DNA of 20,026 bases from JAMIFV01 sp035906055 (GTDB taxonomy: Bacteria; Pseudomonadota; Alphaproteobacteria; Rickettsiales; JABCZZ01): assembly GCA_035906055.1 (NCBI GenBank), contig JAMIFV010000034.1:1-20026 (forward strand), in the 5' to 3' direction. Both the position numbers and the translations under genes were made by a program. The notes beneath the pieces are model-generated. The model was not told where the DNA came from and ran no database searches. It saw only the letters and a list, made by a program, of their open reading frames with translations. This document shows positions 7,859 through 15,576 of the stretch, piece after piece. How positions within the stretch are numbered: position 1 is the stretch's first letter; every line of letters begins with the position of its first letter.

Positions 7859-7893
7859 CCCCGCTGCTTGCGGCGGGGTTGTTTATTTCTTTT
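7859..7893 (+). terminator. Rho-independent terminator after nuoI
   Basis: CCCCGCTG at 7859-7866 pairs with CGGCGGGG at 7871-7878 (one G-U pair) around a CTTG tetraloop, followed by a T-rich tail, TTGTTTATTTCTTTT. It should end transcripts of the nuoG-nuoH-dedA-nuoI unit, about 220 bases after the nuoI stop. Confidence 0.75.
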
Positions 7894-7919
7894 GTCACTC
7901 CGAGAAAGCGGGAATCCAG
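7894..7919. repeat. Degenerate GTCATTCCCGC...GCGGGAATCCAG-type palindromic repeat
   Basis: GTCACTCCGAGAAAGCGGGAATCCAG resembles the palindromic repeat with core ATTCCCGCGAAAGCGGGAAT that is scattered through many bacterial genomes. Here the left arm is decayed (CACTCCGAG) and the right arm is intact (GCGGGAATCC). It sits directly after the terminator tail. Confidence 0.5.
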
Positions 7920-7992
7920 TTGTAATAACTACGGTGTGTAACTAATTCGTTACGCTATTCACAAAGATTTGTATTTTTTCTATTTTCTTTAG

Positions 7993-8020
7993 TTGCACTT
8001 CACGAACGCTTTGCTATTGC
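7993..8020 (+). promoter_or_regulatory. Possible promoter for the nuoJ-onward operon
   Basis: Within the AT-rich stretch 7920-8056, TTGCAC at 7993-7998 is followed after 16 bases by TATTGC at 8015-8020, a modest match to a housekeeping -35/-10 pair. It would give a leader of about 30 bases before nuoJ. A promoter is expected here because a terminator lies just upstream and a ten-gene run follows, but the exact boxes are uncertain. Confidence 0.35.
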
Positions 8021-8056
8021 TGTAGCCGAGATTTTCAAAAAACGGCCTCCGCAATT

Positions 8057-8668
8057 ATGACACTCGCGACTATCGTTTTCTACATGTTTGCTCTGGTGCT
8101 TACCTTCTCCGCCCTGATGGTCGTCAGCGTGCGCAACCCTGTTTATTCGGTGCTGTTCCTCATTCTGGCGTTTTTCAATGCGGCGGGGCTTTTCCTGCTA
8201 ATCGGCGCGGAGTATATCGCGATGACGCTGGTCATCGTCTATGTGGGCGCGGTGGCGGTGCTTTTCCTGTTCGTGGTGATGATGCTCGACATCAATATCG
8301 CCCAGATGCGGCAGGGTTTCCTTAAATACCTGCCCGCAGGCCTGCTGGTGGCCGGTCTGTTCTTCGCTGAGATCATGGTGGCAATCTATGCCTCGCTGCT
8401 GCAACCCATGCCTGCCATCAAAAGCGGCATCGCTATCACCAGGGAGGTATCCAACACCCGCGCCATCGGCAATGCGCTGTATACGGATTATATCCTTCTC
8501 TTCCAGCTCGCGGGCCTTGTGCTGCTGGTGGCGATGATCGGCGCGATCGTGCTAACTCACCGCACCCGCCCCGGCGTGCGCAGGCAGGTGATAGCCGACC
8601 AGGTCGCGCGCAACCGCAAAAATGCCATCGAGCTGGTTTCGCTCAAGCCGGGACAGGGGGCGCAATGA
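8057..8668 (+). CDS. nuoJ: NADH-quinone oxidoreductase subunit J
   Basis: A 203-residue membrane-arm subunit of complex I. The most conserved region is visible: NPVYSVLFLILAFFNAAG at 27-44, and EYIAMTLVIVYVGAVAVLFL at 52-71, the third helix with Y62 and the G-A pair where the family forms its pi-bulge. FVVMMLDI follows. Five transmembrane helices are expected, and the hydrophobic stretches fit this. A polar tail of about 30 residues follows the last helix. The ATG has no clear Shine-Dalgarno sequence (the upstream bases read CCTCCGCAATT), which is odd for the lead gene of an operon, but the N-terminus MTLATIVFYMFA is normal for the family. Confidence 0.95.
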   Translation: MTLATIVFYMFALVLTFSALMVVSVRNPVYSVLFLILAFFNAAGLFLLIGAEYIAMTLVIVYVGAVAVLFLFVVMMLDINIAQMRQGFLKYLPAGLLVAGLFFAEIMVAIYASLLQPMPAIKSGIAITREVSNTRAIGNALYTDYILLFQLAGLVLLVAMIGAIVLTHRTRPGVRRQVIADQVARNRKNAIELVSLKPGQGAQ

Positions 8669-8991
8669 ACGAGACTTTCTTCGGCTCCGTCGGCATCATG
8701 CATTACCTCACGCTGTCCTCGCTGCTGTTCGTTATCGGGGTATGCGGCATCTTCCTGAACCGCAAGAACGTCATCACCATCCTCATGTCCATGGAACTCA
8801 TGCTGCTGGCCGTGAACATCAACCTCGTGGCTTTTTCCGTTTATCTTGGCAACCTCACCGGACAGATATTCACCATATTCGTGCTTACCGTTGCCGCCGC
8901 CGAAGCATCCATCGGCCTTGCCATTCTCGTGGCCTTCTACCGCAACCGCGCTTCGATCGCCGTCGAAGACATCGACAGTATGAAGGGATAG
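8665..8991 (+). CDS. nuoK: NADH-quinone oxidoreductase subunit K
   Basis: A 108-residue subunit with three transmembrane helices. The two membrane glutamates needed for proton transfer are present as E44 (MSMELMLLAVNIN) and E80 (TVAAAEASIGLAIL), matching E36 and E72 of the E. coli protein with a constant offset of eight. The ATG overlaps the nuoJ stop as ATGA, with a G-rich ribosome-binding stretch (GGGACAGGGGG) just upstream. Confidence 0.96.
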   Translation: MNETFFGSVGIMHYLTLSSLLFVIGVCGIFLNRKNVITILMSMELMLLAVNINLVAFSVYLGNLTGQIFTIFVLTVAAAEASIGLAILVAFYRNRASIAVEDIDSMKG

Positions 8992-8995
8992 AGAA

Positions 8996-10945
8996 GTGCT
9001 GGCATCCGCAGTCGTATTCCTTCCACTCCTTGGCGCGCTGCTCTCCGGCGTTTTCGTGCGTGTCATCCCGGTGCGCCTTGCCCAACTCGTCACCTGCGGC
9101 GGCCTTATCGGCAGCGCAGTCTGCGCAGGCCTTGTATTCCACGACGTAGCCCTGCTCGGCAACGCGCAGAAGATCGTGCTGCTCGACTGGATCCATTCCG
9201 GCACCCTCGCCTCTTCATGGGCACTGCGCGTTGACACGCTCACCGCCGTTATGCTTGTGGTGGTCACGTGGGTTTCCGCCGTCGTGCATCTCTATTCCAT
9301 CGGCTATATGAGCCATGATGAACATCCGCAGCGCTTCATGTGTTACCTGTCGCTGTTCACTTTCTTCATGCTCATGCTCGTCACGTCCGACAACCTGATC
9401 CAGCTCTTCCTCGGCTGGGAAGGCGTGGGTCTATGCTCTTATCTGCTCATCGGCTTCTGGTATAAAAAGCCCGAAGCCTGCGCCGCCGCCATGAAGGCGT
9501 TCATCGTCAACCGCGTGGGCGATATCGGTTTTGCGCTGGGAATCGCCTGCATCTTCATGCTTACCGGCTCCGTGCAGTTCGACGAGATATTCGCCAAAGC
9601 TCCCGAACTCAGCAAGCAAATGGTGGATTTCTGGTGCATGTCGCTGCCCTCCATGGACGTCATCTGCGTCCTGCTGTTCATCGGCGCGATGGGCAAATCC
9701 GCGCAGCTTGGCCTGCACACATGGCTGCCCGACGCCATGGAAGGCCCCACCCCGGTTTCCGCCCTCATCCACGCCGCAACCATGGTGACGGCAGGCGTGT
9801 TCCTCGTGGCGCGCTGCTCGCCCTTGTTCGAGCTTTCCCCCAATGCGCTGGCACTGGTTACTGTCATCGGCGCATGCACCGCGTTCTTCGCGGCCACCGT
9901 AGGTCTTGTACAGAACGATATCAAACGCGTTATCGCCTACTCCACCTGTTCGCAGCTGGGTTACATGTTCTTCGCCTGCGGCGTAGGCGCGTATTCCGCC
10001 GGCATCTTCCACCTGATGACGCATGCTTTCTTCAAGGCACTGCTGTTCCTCGGCGCCGGTTCCGTCATCCACGCCATGTCCGGCGAGCAGGATATGCGCA
10101 ATATGGGCGGCATCTGGAAGAAGATTCCCTTCACCTACGCGTATATGTGGATAGGGTCGCTGGCGCTGGCAGGCGTCCCGCTTTTCGCCGGTTATTATTC
10201 CAAGGACATGATCCTCGAATCCGCCTATGCCGCCCATAGCAGCGTCGGCATGTTCGCCTTCAGCCTTGGCATCGCGGCAGCGTTCCTCACCGCGTTTTAT
10301 TCATGGCGCCTGCTGTTCCTCACTTTCCACGGCAAGCCCCGCGCGTCCGAAGAAGTGATGCACCATATCCATGAATCCCCCCCCATTATGCTGCTGCCGC
10401 TTCTGCTGCTGGCAGGTGGCGCGCTGCTCTCCGGCTATATCGGCTACCATGTTTTCGGCATGGTGCATGCGGAAGACCATTTCTGGAAAACCGCCATCGC
10501 CACTGCCAGTTCCGGCGAGCTTTATGAGCACGCGCATCATGCGCCAGCATGGGTCGGCCTTCTGCCCACCGTCGTCGGCCTGCTTGGCATCGCGCTGGCT
10601 TACGTGTTCTATATCCTCAATCCGTCGCTGCCGGGCAAAATGGCTGCGGCCTTCGGCAAACTTTACCGTTTCTTCCTCAATAAATGGTACTTCGACGAAC
10701 TTTATGACGCCGTGTTCGTGAAACCCTCACTCAAGCTTGGCAACCATCTCTGGAAGTTCTGGGATACAGTGGTAATCGACGGCCTTGGCCCCAACGGCTT
10801 CGCATGGCTTTCTGCCCGCTTTGGCGACCGTGCACGCACCATGCAGAGCGGATACCTTTACCATTATGCCTTCGTGATGCTGCTGGCCATCGTAACCCTG
10901 CTGGGCAGCCTGCTGTGGTGGGCGCTGAAAGGAGCGGGCGTATGA
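8996..10945 (+). CDS. nuoL: NADH-quinone oxidoreductase subunit L (antiporter-like)
   Basis: The 649-residue, most distal antiporter-like subunit of the membrane arm, which pumps a proton and carries the long lateral helix at its C-terminus. Key residues are E142 in LGWEGVGLCSYLLIGFWY and K234 in MGKSAQLGLHTWLPDAMEG, followed by PVSALIHAATMVTAGVFL and a series of helices. The start is GTG at 8996, four bases after the nuoK stop, with GGGATAGAGA before it. There is no nearby ATG, and MLASAVVFLPLLGALLSG matches the usual NuoL N-terminus. The C-terminal NKWYFDELYDAVFVKP segment leads into the last helices. Confidence 0.96.
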   Translation: MLASAVVFLPLLGALLSGVFVRVIPVRLAQLVTCGGLIGSAVCAGLVFHDVALLGNAQKIVLLDWIHSGTLASSWALRVDTLTAVMLVVVTWVSAVVHLYSIGYMSHDEHPQRFMCYLSLFTFFMLMLVTSDNLIQLFLGWEGVGLCSYLLIGFWYKKPEACAAAMKAFIVNRVGDIGFALGIACIFMLTGSVQFDEIFAKAPELSKQMVDFWCMSLPSMDVICVLLFIGAMGKSAQLGLHTWLPDAMEGPTPVSALIHAATMVTAGVFLVARCSPLFELSPNALALVTVIGACTAFFAATVGLVQNDIKRVIAYSTCSQLGYMFFACGVGAYSAGIFHLMTHAFFKALLFLGAGSVIHAMSGEQDMRNMGGIWKKIPFTYAYMWIGSLALAGVPLFAGYYSKDMILESAYAAHSSVGMFAFSLGIAAAFLTAFYSWRLLFLTFHGKPRASEEVMHHIHESPPIMLLPLLLLAGGALLSGYIGYHVFGMVHAEDHFWKTAIATASSGELYEHAHHAPAWVGLLPTVVGLLGIALAYVFYILNPSLPGKMAAAFGKLYRFFLNKWYFDELYDAVFVKPSLKLGNHLWKFWDTVVIDGLGPNGFAWLSARFGDRARTMQSGYLYHYAFVMLLAIVTLLGSLLWWALKGAGV

Positions 10946-12429
10946 GCGGTTTCCTGCAATCGCACCTGCTTTCCGTGCTCATCTTCCTGCCGCTGTTCGG
11001 GGCTGCATGGCTCATGCTGTTCCAGTGCAACGAGGCATCGAGCCGCCGTATCGCGCTTACCACCACGCTGCTGACTTTCCTGCTTTCCATACCGTTATGG
11101 GTAGGTTTTGACAGCACGACCCCCGCCTTCCAGTTTGAAGAGTTCAGCCCGTGGTTTGAAGGCTACAAGATCAATTACCATCTGGGTATTGACGGCATTT
11201 CGCTGTTCATGGTGCTGCTCACCACCTTCCTCATGCCGCTGTGCATCCTGTGCAGCTGGGAATCGGTCAGCAAACGCGTGCGCGAGTTCATGATCGCGTT
11301 CCTCGTGCTGGAATCCTTCGTTATCGGCGTATTCTGCGCCCTCGACCTGCTGCTGTTCTACATCTTCTTTGAAGGCATGCTCATCCCGATGTACCTTATC
11401 ATCGGCGTATGGGGCGGCGCTAACCGCGTCTATGCAGCCTATAAGTTCTTCCTCTATACGCTGCTGGGTTCCGTACTCATGCTGCTGGCCGTGCTGTTCA
11501 TTTATCTTACCCACGGCACGATGGACATCCCCGAACTTATGAAGCTTGTGCCCAATTACAGCGAAGACGTGCAGAAACTGCTCTGGCTCGCCATGTTTGC
11601 CTCGTTCGCGGTAAAAGTGCCGATGTGGCCGGTGCATACCTGGCTGCCTGACGCGCACGTGCAGGCCCCCACTGCCGGTTCCGTCATCCTTGCAGGCATC
11701 CTGCTGAAAATGGGCGCGTACGGTTTCCTGCGATTCTCCATGCCCATGCTGCCGCTCGCCACCCATTACTTTGCGCCGTATGTATTCGCGCTCAGCATCA
11801 TCGCGGTGGTCTACACCTCGCTGGTGGCGCTGGTGCAGGAAGACATGAAAAAGCTTATCGCCTATTCTTCCGTTGCGCATATGGGCTTTGTCACCGCCGG
11901 TCTTTTTGCGCTCAACCAGCAGGGCGTGGAAGGTGCCATCGTGCAGATGATCAGCCACGGCGTGGTGTCCGGCGCTCTCTTCCTGTGCGTGGGCGTGGTC
12001 TATGACCGCCTGCACACCCGCGAAATCGCCCGTTACGGCGGCCTGGTGAACATCATGCCTTACTTCGCCTTCGCTTTCCTGTTCTTCACCATGGCTTCCG
12101 CAGGCCTGCCCGGCACCAGCGGATTCGTGGGTGAGTTCCTCGTTATCCTCGGCGTGTTCAAAGTATCCGCCAAGGTAGCCACCCTCATCGCCACCGGCAT
12201 GGTGCTCGGCGCCGCTTACGCCCTGTGGCTTTACCGCCGCGTGGTATTCGGAGAACTGGTAAAAGCCGACCTTATGAAAATGCCCGACCTCAGCAAGCGC
12301 GAATGGCTTATCTTCCTGCCGCTCATCATCATGGTGCTGTGGATCGGCATTTACCCCAATTCGTTCCTTTCCTCCATGCATACCTCCGTCGAACATCTGC
12401 TGCAGCAAGTGAGCCTACCCAATGGATAA
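10942..12429 (+). CDS. nuoM: NADH-quinone oxidoreductase subunit M (antiporter-like)
   Basis: A 495-residue proton-pumping subunit. It has E144 in FYIFFEGMLIPMYLIIGVWG and K225 in FAVKVPMWPVHTWLPDAH, then QAPTAGSVILAGILLKMGAY, the core of the antiporter fold. The frame is open 138 bases further upstream inside nuoL. The ATG at 10942 is preferred: it overlaps the nuoL stop (ATGA), has AAAGGAG at 10928-10934 seven bases upstream, and gives the normal length and N-terminus (MSGFLQSHLLSVLIFLPLFG). Confidence 0.96.
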   Translation: MSGFLQSHLLSVLIFLPLFGAAWLMLFQCNEASSRRIALTTTLLTFLLSIPLWVGFDSTTPAFQFEEFSPWFEGYKINYHLGIDGISLFMVLLTTFLMPLCILCSWESVSKRVREFMIAFLVLESFVIGVFCALDLLLFYIFFEGMLIPMYLIIGVWGGANRVYAAYKFFLYTLLGSVLMLLAVLFIYLTHGTMDIPELMKLVPNYSEDVQKLLWLAMFASFAVKVPMWPVHTWLPDAHVQAPTAGSVILAGILLKMGAYGFLRFSMPMLPLATHYFAPYVFALSIIAVVYTSLVALVQEDMKKLIAYSSVAHMGFVTAGLFALNQQGVEGAIVQMISHGVVSGALFLCVGVVYDRLHTREIARYGGLVNIMPYFAFAFLFFTMASAGLPGTSGFVGEFLVILGVFKVSAKVATLIATGMVLGAAYALWLYRRVVFGELVKADLMKMPDLSKREWLIFLPLIIMVLWIGIYPNSFLSSMHTSVEHLLQQVSLPNG

Positions 12430-13903
12430 ACTTCAACTCGTGATGCAGGATATGCCTGTTTCCTTTATCCTCGCGGCATTGCTGCCGGAGGTGCTGGTAG
12501 GCATTTCCGCTGTCGTCCTGCTGATCGGCGGCGTATTCGCAGGCGACAGGAGCGCCGTAAAAATGCACTGGCTCGGCGTGTTCGTGCTGCTGTCCACCAT
12601 TCTCATGATGCTGACCTCCGCGATTCCCTTCGAGCGCCACTACCTGCTGAATATGCTCTTCACTACCGACATCTACACCAAGTATGTGAAGCTGCTCCTG
12701 CTCGCAGGCACCGCGCTGGTGTTTATCCTCAGCGCTGGCTGGCTGGGGCGCGAAGAACACAGGCGTCCTGAATTCCCCGTGCTCATGCTGTTCTCGCTGG
12801 TGGGCATGTTTTTCATGGTTTCGGCCAACGACCTGATGTCGCTTTACCTGGGTATGGAGCTCTCTTCGCTGGCGCTTTACGTGCTGGCCTCCTTCAGCCG
12901 CGACTCGTTGCGCTCCACCGAAGCGGGCGTAAAATATTTCGTGCTCGGCGCGCTGGCTTCCGGCCTGTTCCTGTTCGGGGCGTCGCTGGTTTACGGCTTC
13001 TCCGGCACCACCAGCTTCACCCAGATCGCCGAAGTCATCAAGGGACAGTCCGCGCTCTCGCCCGGCCTGCTCACGGGCTTCGTGCTGATTGCCGTGGCGT
13101 TCTGCTTCAAGGTGTCGGCAGCCCCCTTCCATATGTGGACGCCTGACGTATATGAAGGCGCGCCCACACCGGTAACGGCCTATTTCTCCATTGCCCCCAA
13201 GATTGCGGCACTGGCCCTGCTGGCCAAGCTGCTCTGCGGCCCCTTCCAGGGCATGCTTCAGGCGTGGCAGCAGGTGATCATAGTCGCCTCCATCGCGTCC
13301 ATGCTGGTAGGCGCGTTCGGTGCGCTGGGCCAAAAAAACATCAAGCGCCTGCTGGCTTACAGTTCCATCGGCCATGTGGGTTATGTGCTGGTTGGCATCG
13401 CCACCGGCACCGTGTCGGGCATCGCGGCCATCCTGTTCTACCTCGCCATTTACCTCGTCATGAGCGCGGGCGCGTTCGGCTGCATCCTCATGATGAAGCG
13501 CAACGGCGAATATGTTGAGGAGATTGCTGACCTTTCCGGGCTTTCACGCACGCATCCCCGCATGGCCTTCGCACTGGCAACGTTCATGTTCTCCATGGCA
13601 GGCATTCCTCCCCTTGCAGGCTTCTTCGGCAAGATGTACGTTTTCCTTGCCGCACTCGAAAACGGGCTGGTTGCGTTATCCGTGATCGGCGTGCTTGCAA
13701 GTGTCGTGGCTTGTTTTTATTATCTCAAGGTCGTCAAGGTCATGTATTTCGATGAAGCCCCCACTATCGCCCTTGACGCCAGCATACCCAAGTCTTTAAC
13801 ATTCGTTACTGTATTATGCACAAGCATCACATTGTTTTTCTTCCTCATGCCTGCGCCACTGTTGCATTATGCGCGTGCTGCGGCGGAGGCGCTGTTTAAT
13901 TGA
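12422..13903 (+). CDS. nuoN: NADH-quinone oxidoreductase subunit N (antiporter-like)
   Basis: A 493-residue proton-pumping subunit next to NuoK in the membrane arm. Core features are E146 in LYLGMELSSLALYVLASF, K230 in CFKVSAAPFHMWTPDVYEG with APTPVTAYFS after it, and the AYSSIGHVGYVLVG helix near residue 320. It overlaps nuoM by 8 bases. It is the last complex I gene of the cluster and runs into birA with a 4-base overlap. Confidence 0.96.
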   Translation: MDKLQLVMQDMPVSFILAALLPEVLVGISAVVLLIGGVFAGDRSAVKMHWLGVFVLLSTILMMLTSAIPFERHYLLNMLFTTDIYTKYVKLLLLAGTALVFILSAGWLGREEHRRPEFPVLMLFSLVGMFFMVSANDLMSLYLGMELSSLALYVLASFSRDSLRSTEAGVKYFVLGALASGLFLFGASLVYGFSGTTSFTQIAEVIKGQSALSPGLLTGFVLIAVAFCFKVSAAPFHMWTPDVYEGAPTPVTAYFSIAPKIAALALLAKLLCGPFQGMLQAWQQVIIVASIASMLVGAFGALGQKNIKRLLAYSSIGHVGYVLVGIATGTVSGIAAILFYLAIYLVMSAGAFGCILMMKRNGEYVEEIADLSGLSRTHPRMAFALATFMFSMAGIPPLAGFFGKMYVFLAALENGLVALSVIGVLASVVACFYYLKVVKVMYFDEAPTIALDASIPKSLTFVTVLCTSITLFFFLMPAPLLHYARAAAEALFN

Positions 13904-14673
13904 CGTTATTCGCCAAACCGAACCTCATTGACGACTACCACCTGCTCTCCTACGAAGAGCTGGACAGCACCAATGACGAAGCGCGCCGCATCGCTGAAGG
14001 CGGCGGCTCCCACGGCGCGGTCGTGTGGGCCAAACGCCAGACCAACGGACGCGGCCGCATGGGGCGCATCTGGGTGTCGCCGGAAGGCAACCTCTATTGC
14101 TCCGTCCTGCTCTCGCCCAACTGCGACACCGCCACCTCAGCCCAACTTGCTTTCGTAACCGCCGTTGCGGCGGTTGAAACCCTTGCCCCCATCATCCAGG
14201 GCGGCGAACTCACCTGCAAATGGCCGAACGACATATTGCTCGACGGCAAGAAGATCGGCGGCATATTGCTGGAATCCTTTGAAACGGCAGATATGACGCC
14301 CGGCCAGAACCGCATGGTACGCTGGGTGGTCATCGGCATCGGCATGAACATCGACTCCTGCCCGGAAAATACAGATATTCCTGCCACTTACCTTAAGGCC
14401 GCCGGTGTGGAGATCATCAGCGCTAAAATCGTTCTGTCCCGCTTTATCCATCATTTTATCACCGAATATGACATCTGGGCAAAACGCGGCTTTGCCCCCA
14501 TCCGCCGCAAATGGCTGGAATATGCCTTCCGCAAGGGCAAGACCATTCAGGTGCGCCTGCCCAAAGAAACCCATTCGGGCATATTCGAGGGCATTGATAC
14601 TAACGGCCAGTTGCTGCTAAAGTCCTCCAAAGGTAAACGCGTGGCCATCAGCGCCGGTGACGTTTTCTGGTGA
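13900..14673 (+). CDS. birA: Biotin--[acetyl-CoA-carboxylase] ligase, monofunctional
   Basis: A 257-residue cytoplasmic enzyme that activates biotin with ATP and attaches it to a lysine of the carboxylase carrier protein. The catalytic domain begins almost at once: STNDEA at 23-28, the biotinyl-AMP loop GRGRMGR at 50-56, KWPNDILLDGKKIGGIL at 107-123, and a C-terminal SH3-like domain ending VAISAGDVFW. The N-terminal winged helix of the E. coli-type repressor is absent, so this form should not bind DNA. The start is TTG at 13900, overlapping the nuoN stop as TTGA. GGAGG at 13885-13889 supports it, and no ATG is available before the STND motif. Location after nuoN is common in alphaproteobacteria. 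Confidence 0.94.
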   Translation: MTLFAKPNLIDDYHLLSYEELDSTNDEARRIAEGGGSHGAVVWAKRQTNGRGRMGRIWVSPEGNLYCSVLLSPNCDTATSAQLAFVTAVAAVETLAPIIQGGELTCKWPNDILLDGKKIGGILLESFETADMTPGQNRMVRWVVIGIGMNIDSCPENTDIPATYLKAAGVEIISAKIVLSRFIHHFITEYDIWAKRGFAPIRRKWLEYAFRKGKTIQVRLPKETHSGIFEGIDTNGQLLLKSSKGKRVAISAGDVFW

Positions 14674-14771
14674 TCTTAGTATACTCACAGCAGTTCGTGC
14701 ATTGGCCAGGCAGCCGGGGCGAGGTGCGGGTACACACACCGGTATATGAGCACACCGAGGCCGAAGGATAA
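14670..14771 (+). CDS. Possible 33-codon small ORF between birA and coaX
   Basis: A GTG overlapping the birA stop (GTGA) opens 33 codons ending TAA at 14769-14771. The peptide begins (with GTG read as Met) MILVYSQQFVHWPGSRGE. I do not recognise it, and there is no good ribosome-binding site. It is listed only because the 4-base overlap copies the other junctions in this operon and the 132-bp gap is otherwise unexplained. It may well be chance. Confidence 0.15.
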   Translation: MILVYSQQFVHWPGSRGEVRVHTPVYEHTEAEG

Positions 14772-14805
14772 CAACGCCAATGTTCGAAATGCGAAGAGTA
14801 TAAAC

Positions 14806-15576
14806 ATGCTGCTAGTGATCGACGCAGGTAATACCAACACGGTATTCGCCGTATATAAACAGGACAGGCTGCTCGGCCAGTGGCGCGTGGCGACCGATGC
14901 CAGACGCACCTCGGACGAATATGGCATCTGGCTGATGCAGATCATGTCCTACTCGGGGGTGGACTATAAAGAAGTTAAAGCCGCCATTATGTCCAGCGTG
15001 GTGCCGCAGGTCGTCTTTTCACTGCGCATGCTGGTGCGGCAATATTTCCAGACCGAGTTGCTCATCGTGGGCGAATCCACGCTGGATATCGGCATCAGGG
15101 TGCTTATCGACCGCCCGAGCGAAATGGGTGCCGACCGTCTGGTAAACGCGGTCGCCGCATGGGAGCGGCACAAGAAGCCTCTTATCATCGTGGATTTTGG
15201 CACCGCCACCACGTTCGACGTGGTCAATAACGAAGGCAATTACATCGGCGGCGTTATCGCTCCGGGCGTAAACCTCTCGCTGGAAGCCTTGCACCGCGCT
15301 GCCGCCAAGCTTCCCAACGTGACGGTCATCCGGCCCGCCCGCGTGACGGGCAAAGACACGGTGCAGGCCATGCAGTCAGGCATCTATTACGGCTATGTGG
15401 GGCTGATCGAAGGCATTACCTCGCGCATCAGGGAAGAGGCAGGCATACCCATGAAAATAATCGCCACGGGCGGCCTTGCGCCGTTGTTTGCCAAAGCCAC
15501 CCCGGTTATCGACGCGCTGGAGCCTGACCTCATCATCGAAGGCCTGCGCATTATTTACGAAAGAAACACGCCATGA
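14806..15576 (+). CDS. coaX: Type III pantothenate kinase
   Basis: A 256-residue cytoplasmic kinase for the first step of coenzyme A synthesis (pantothenate to 4'-phosphopantothenate). It has the ASKHA-type ATP-binding fold: the phosphate-1 loop LLVIDAGNTNTVFAVY with D6, the pantothenate-site motif GADR at 108-111, IIVDFGTATTFDVV with D130, GGVIAPGVNLSLEAL, and the late ATGGLAPLF loop. A further in-frame ATG at 14746 would add 20 polar residues. The ATG at 14806 is preferred because GAAGAG lies 7 bases upstream and the family begins right at the phosphate loop. The gene sits 132 bp after birA, the only sizeable gap in the nuoJ-trmB run. Confidence 0.95.
   Translation: MLLVIDAGNTNTVFAVYKQDRLLGQWRVATDARRTSDEYGIWLMQIMSYSGVDYKEVKAAIMSSVVPQVVFSLRMLVRQYFQTELLIVGESTLDIGIRVLIDRPSEMGADRLVNAVAAWERHKKPLIIVDFGTATTFDVVNNEGNYIGGVIAPGVNLSLEALHRAAAKLPNVTVIRPARVTGKDTVQAMQSGIYYGYVGLIEGITSRIREEAGIPMKIIATGGLAPLFAKATPVIDALEPDLIIEGLRIIYERNTP

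Noticed and set aside
7636..8056. CRISPR array considered for the hairpin-rich gap
   Set aside because: There are no regularly spaced direct repeats, only inverted ones of different sequence, and no cas genes are nearby.
10804..10941. A longer N-terminus for NuoM starting inside nuoL
   Set aside because: The extra residues are Arg/His-rich read-through of nuoL sequence. The ATG at 10942 has a good ribosome-binding site and the family N-terminus.
11095..12408. A long minus-strand open frame opposite nuoM
   Set aside because: Its composition is dominated by His, Gln, Glu and Gly, the mirror of hydrophobic codons in nuoM. It has no ribosome-binding site or domain.
12329..13375. A 348-codon minus-strand open frame opposite nuoN
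   Set aside because: It has the same His/Gln/Glu/Gly-rich mirror composition; nuoN on the plus strand is unmistakable.
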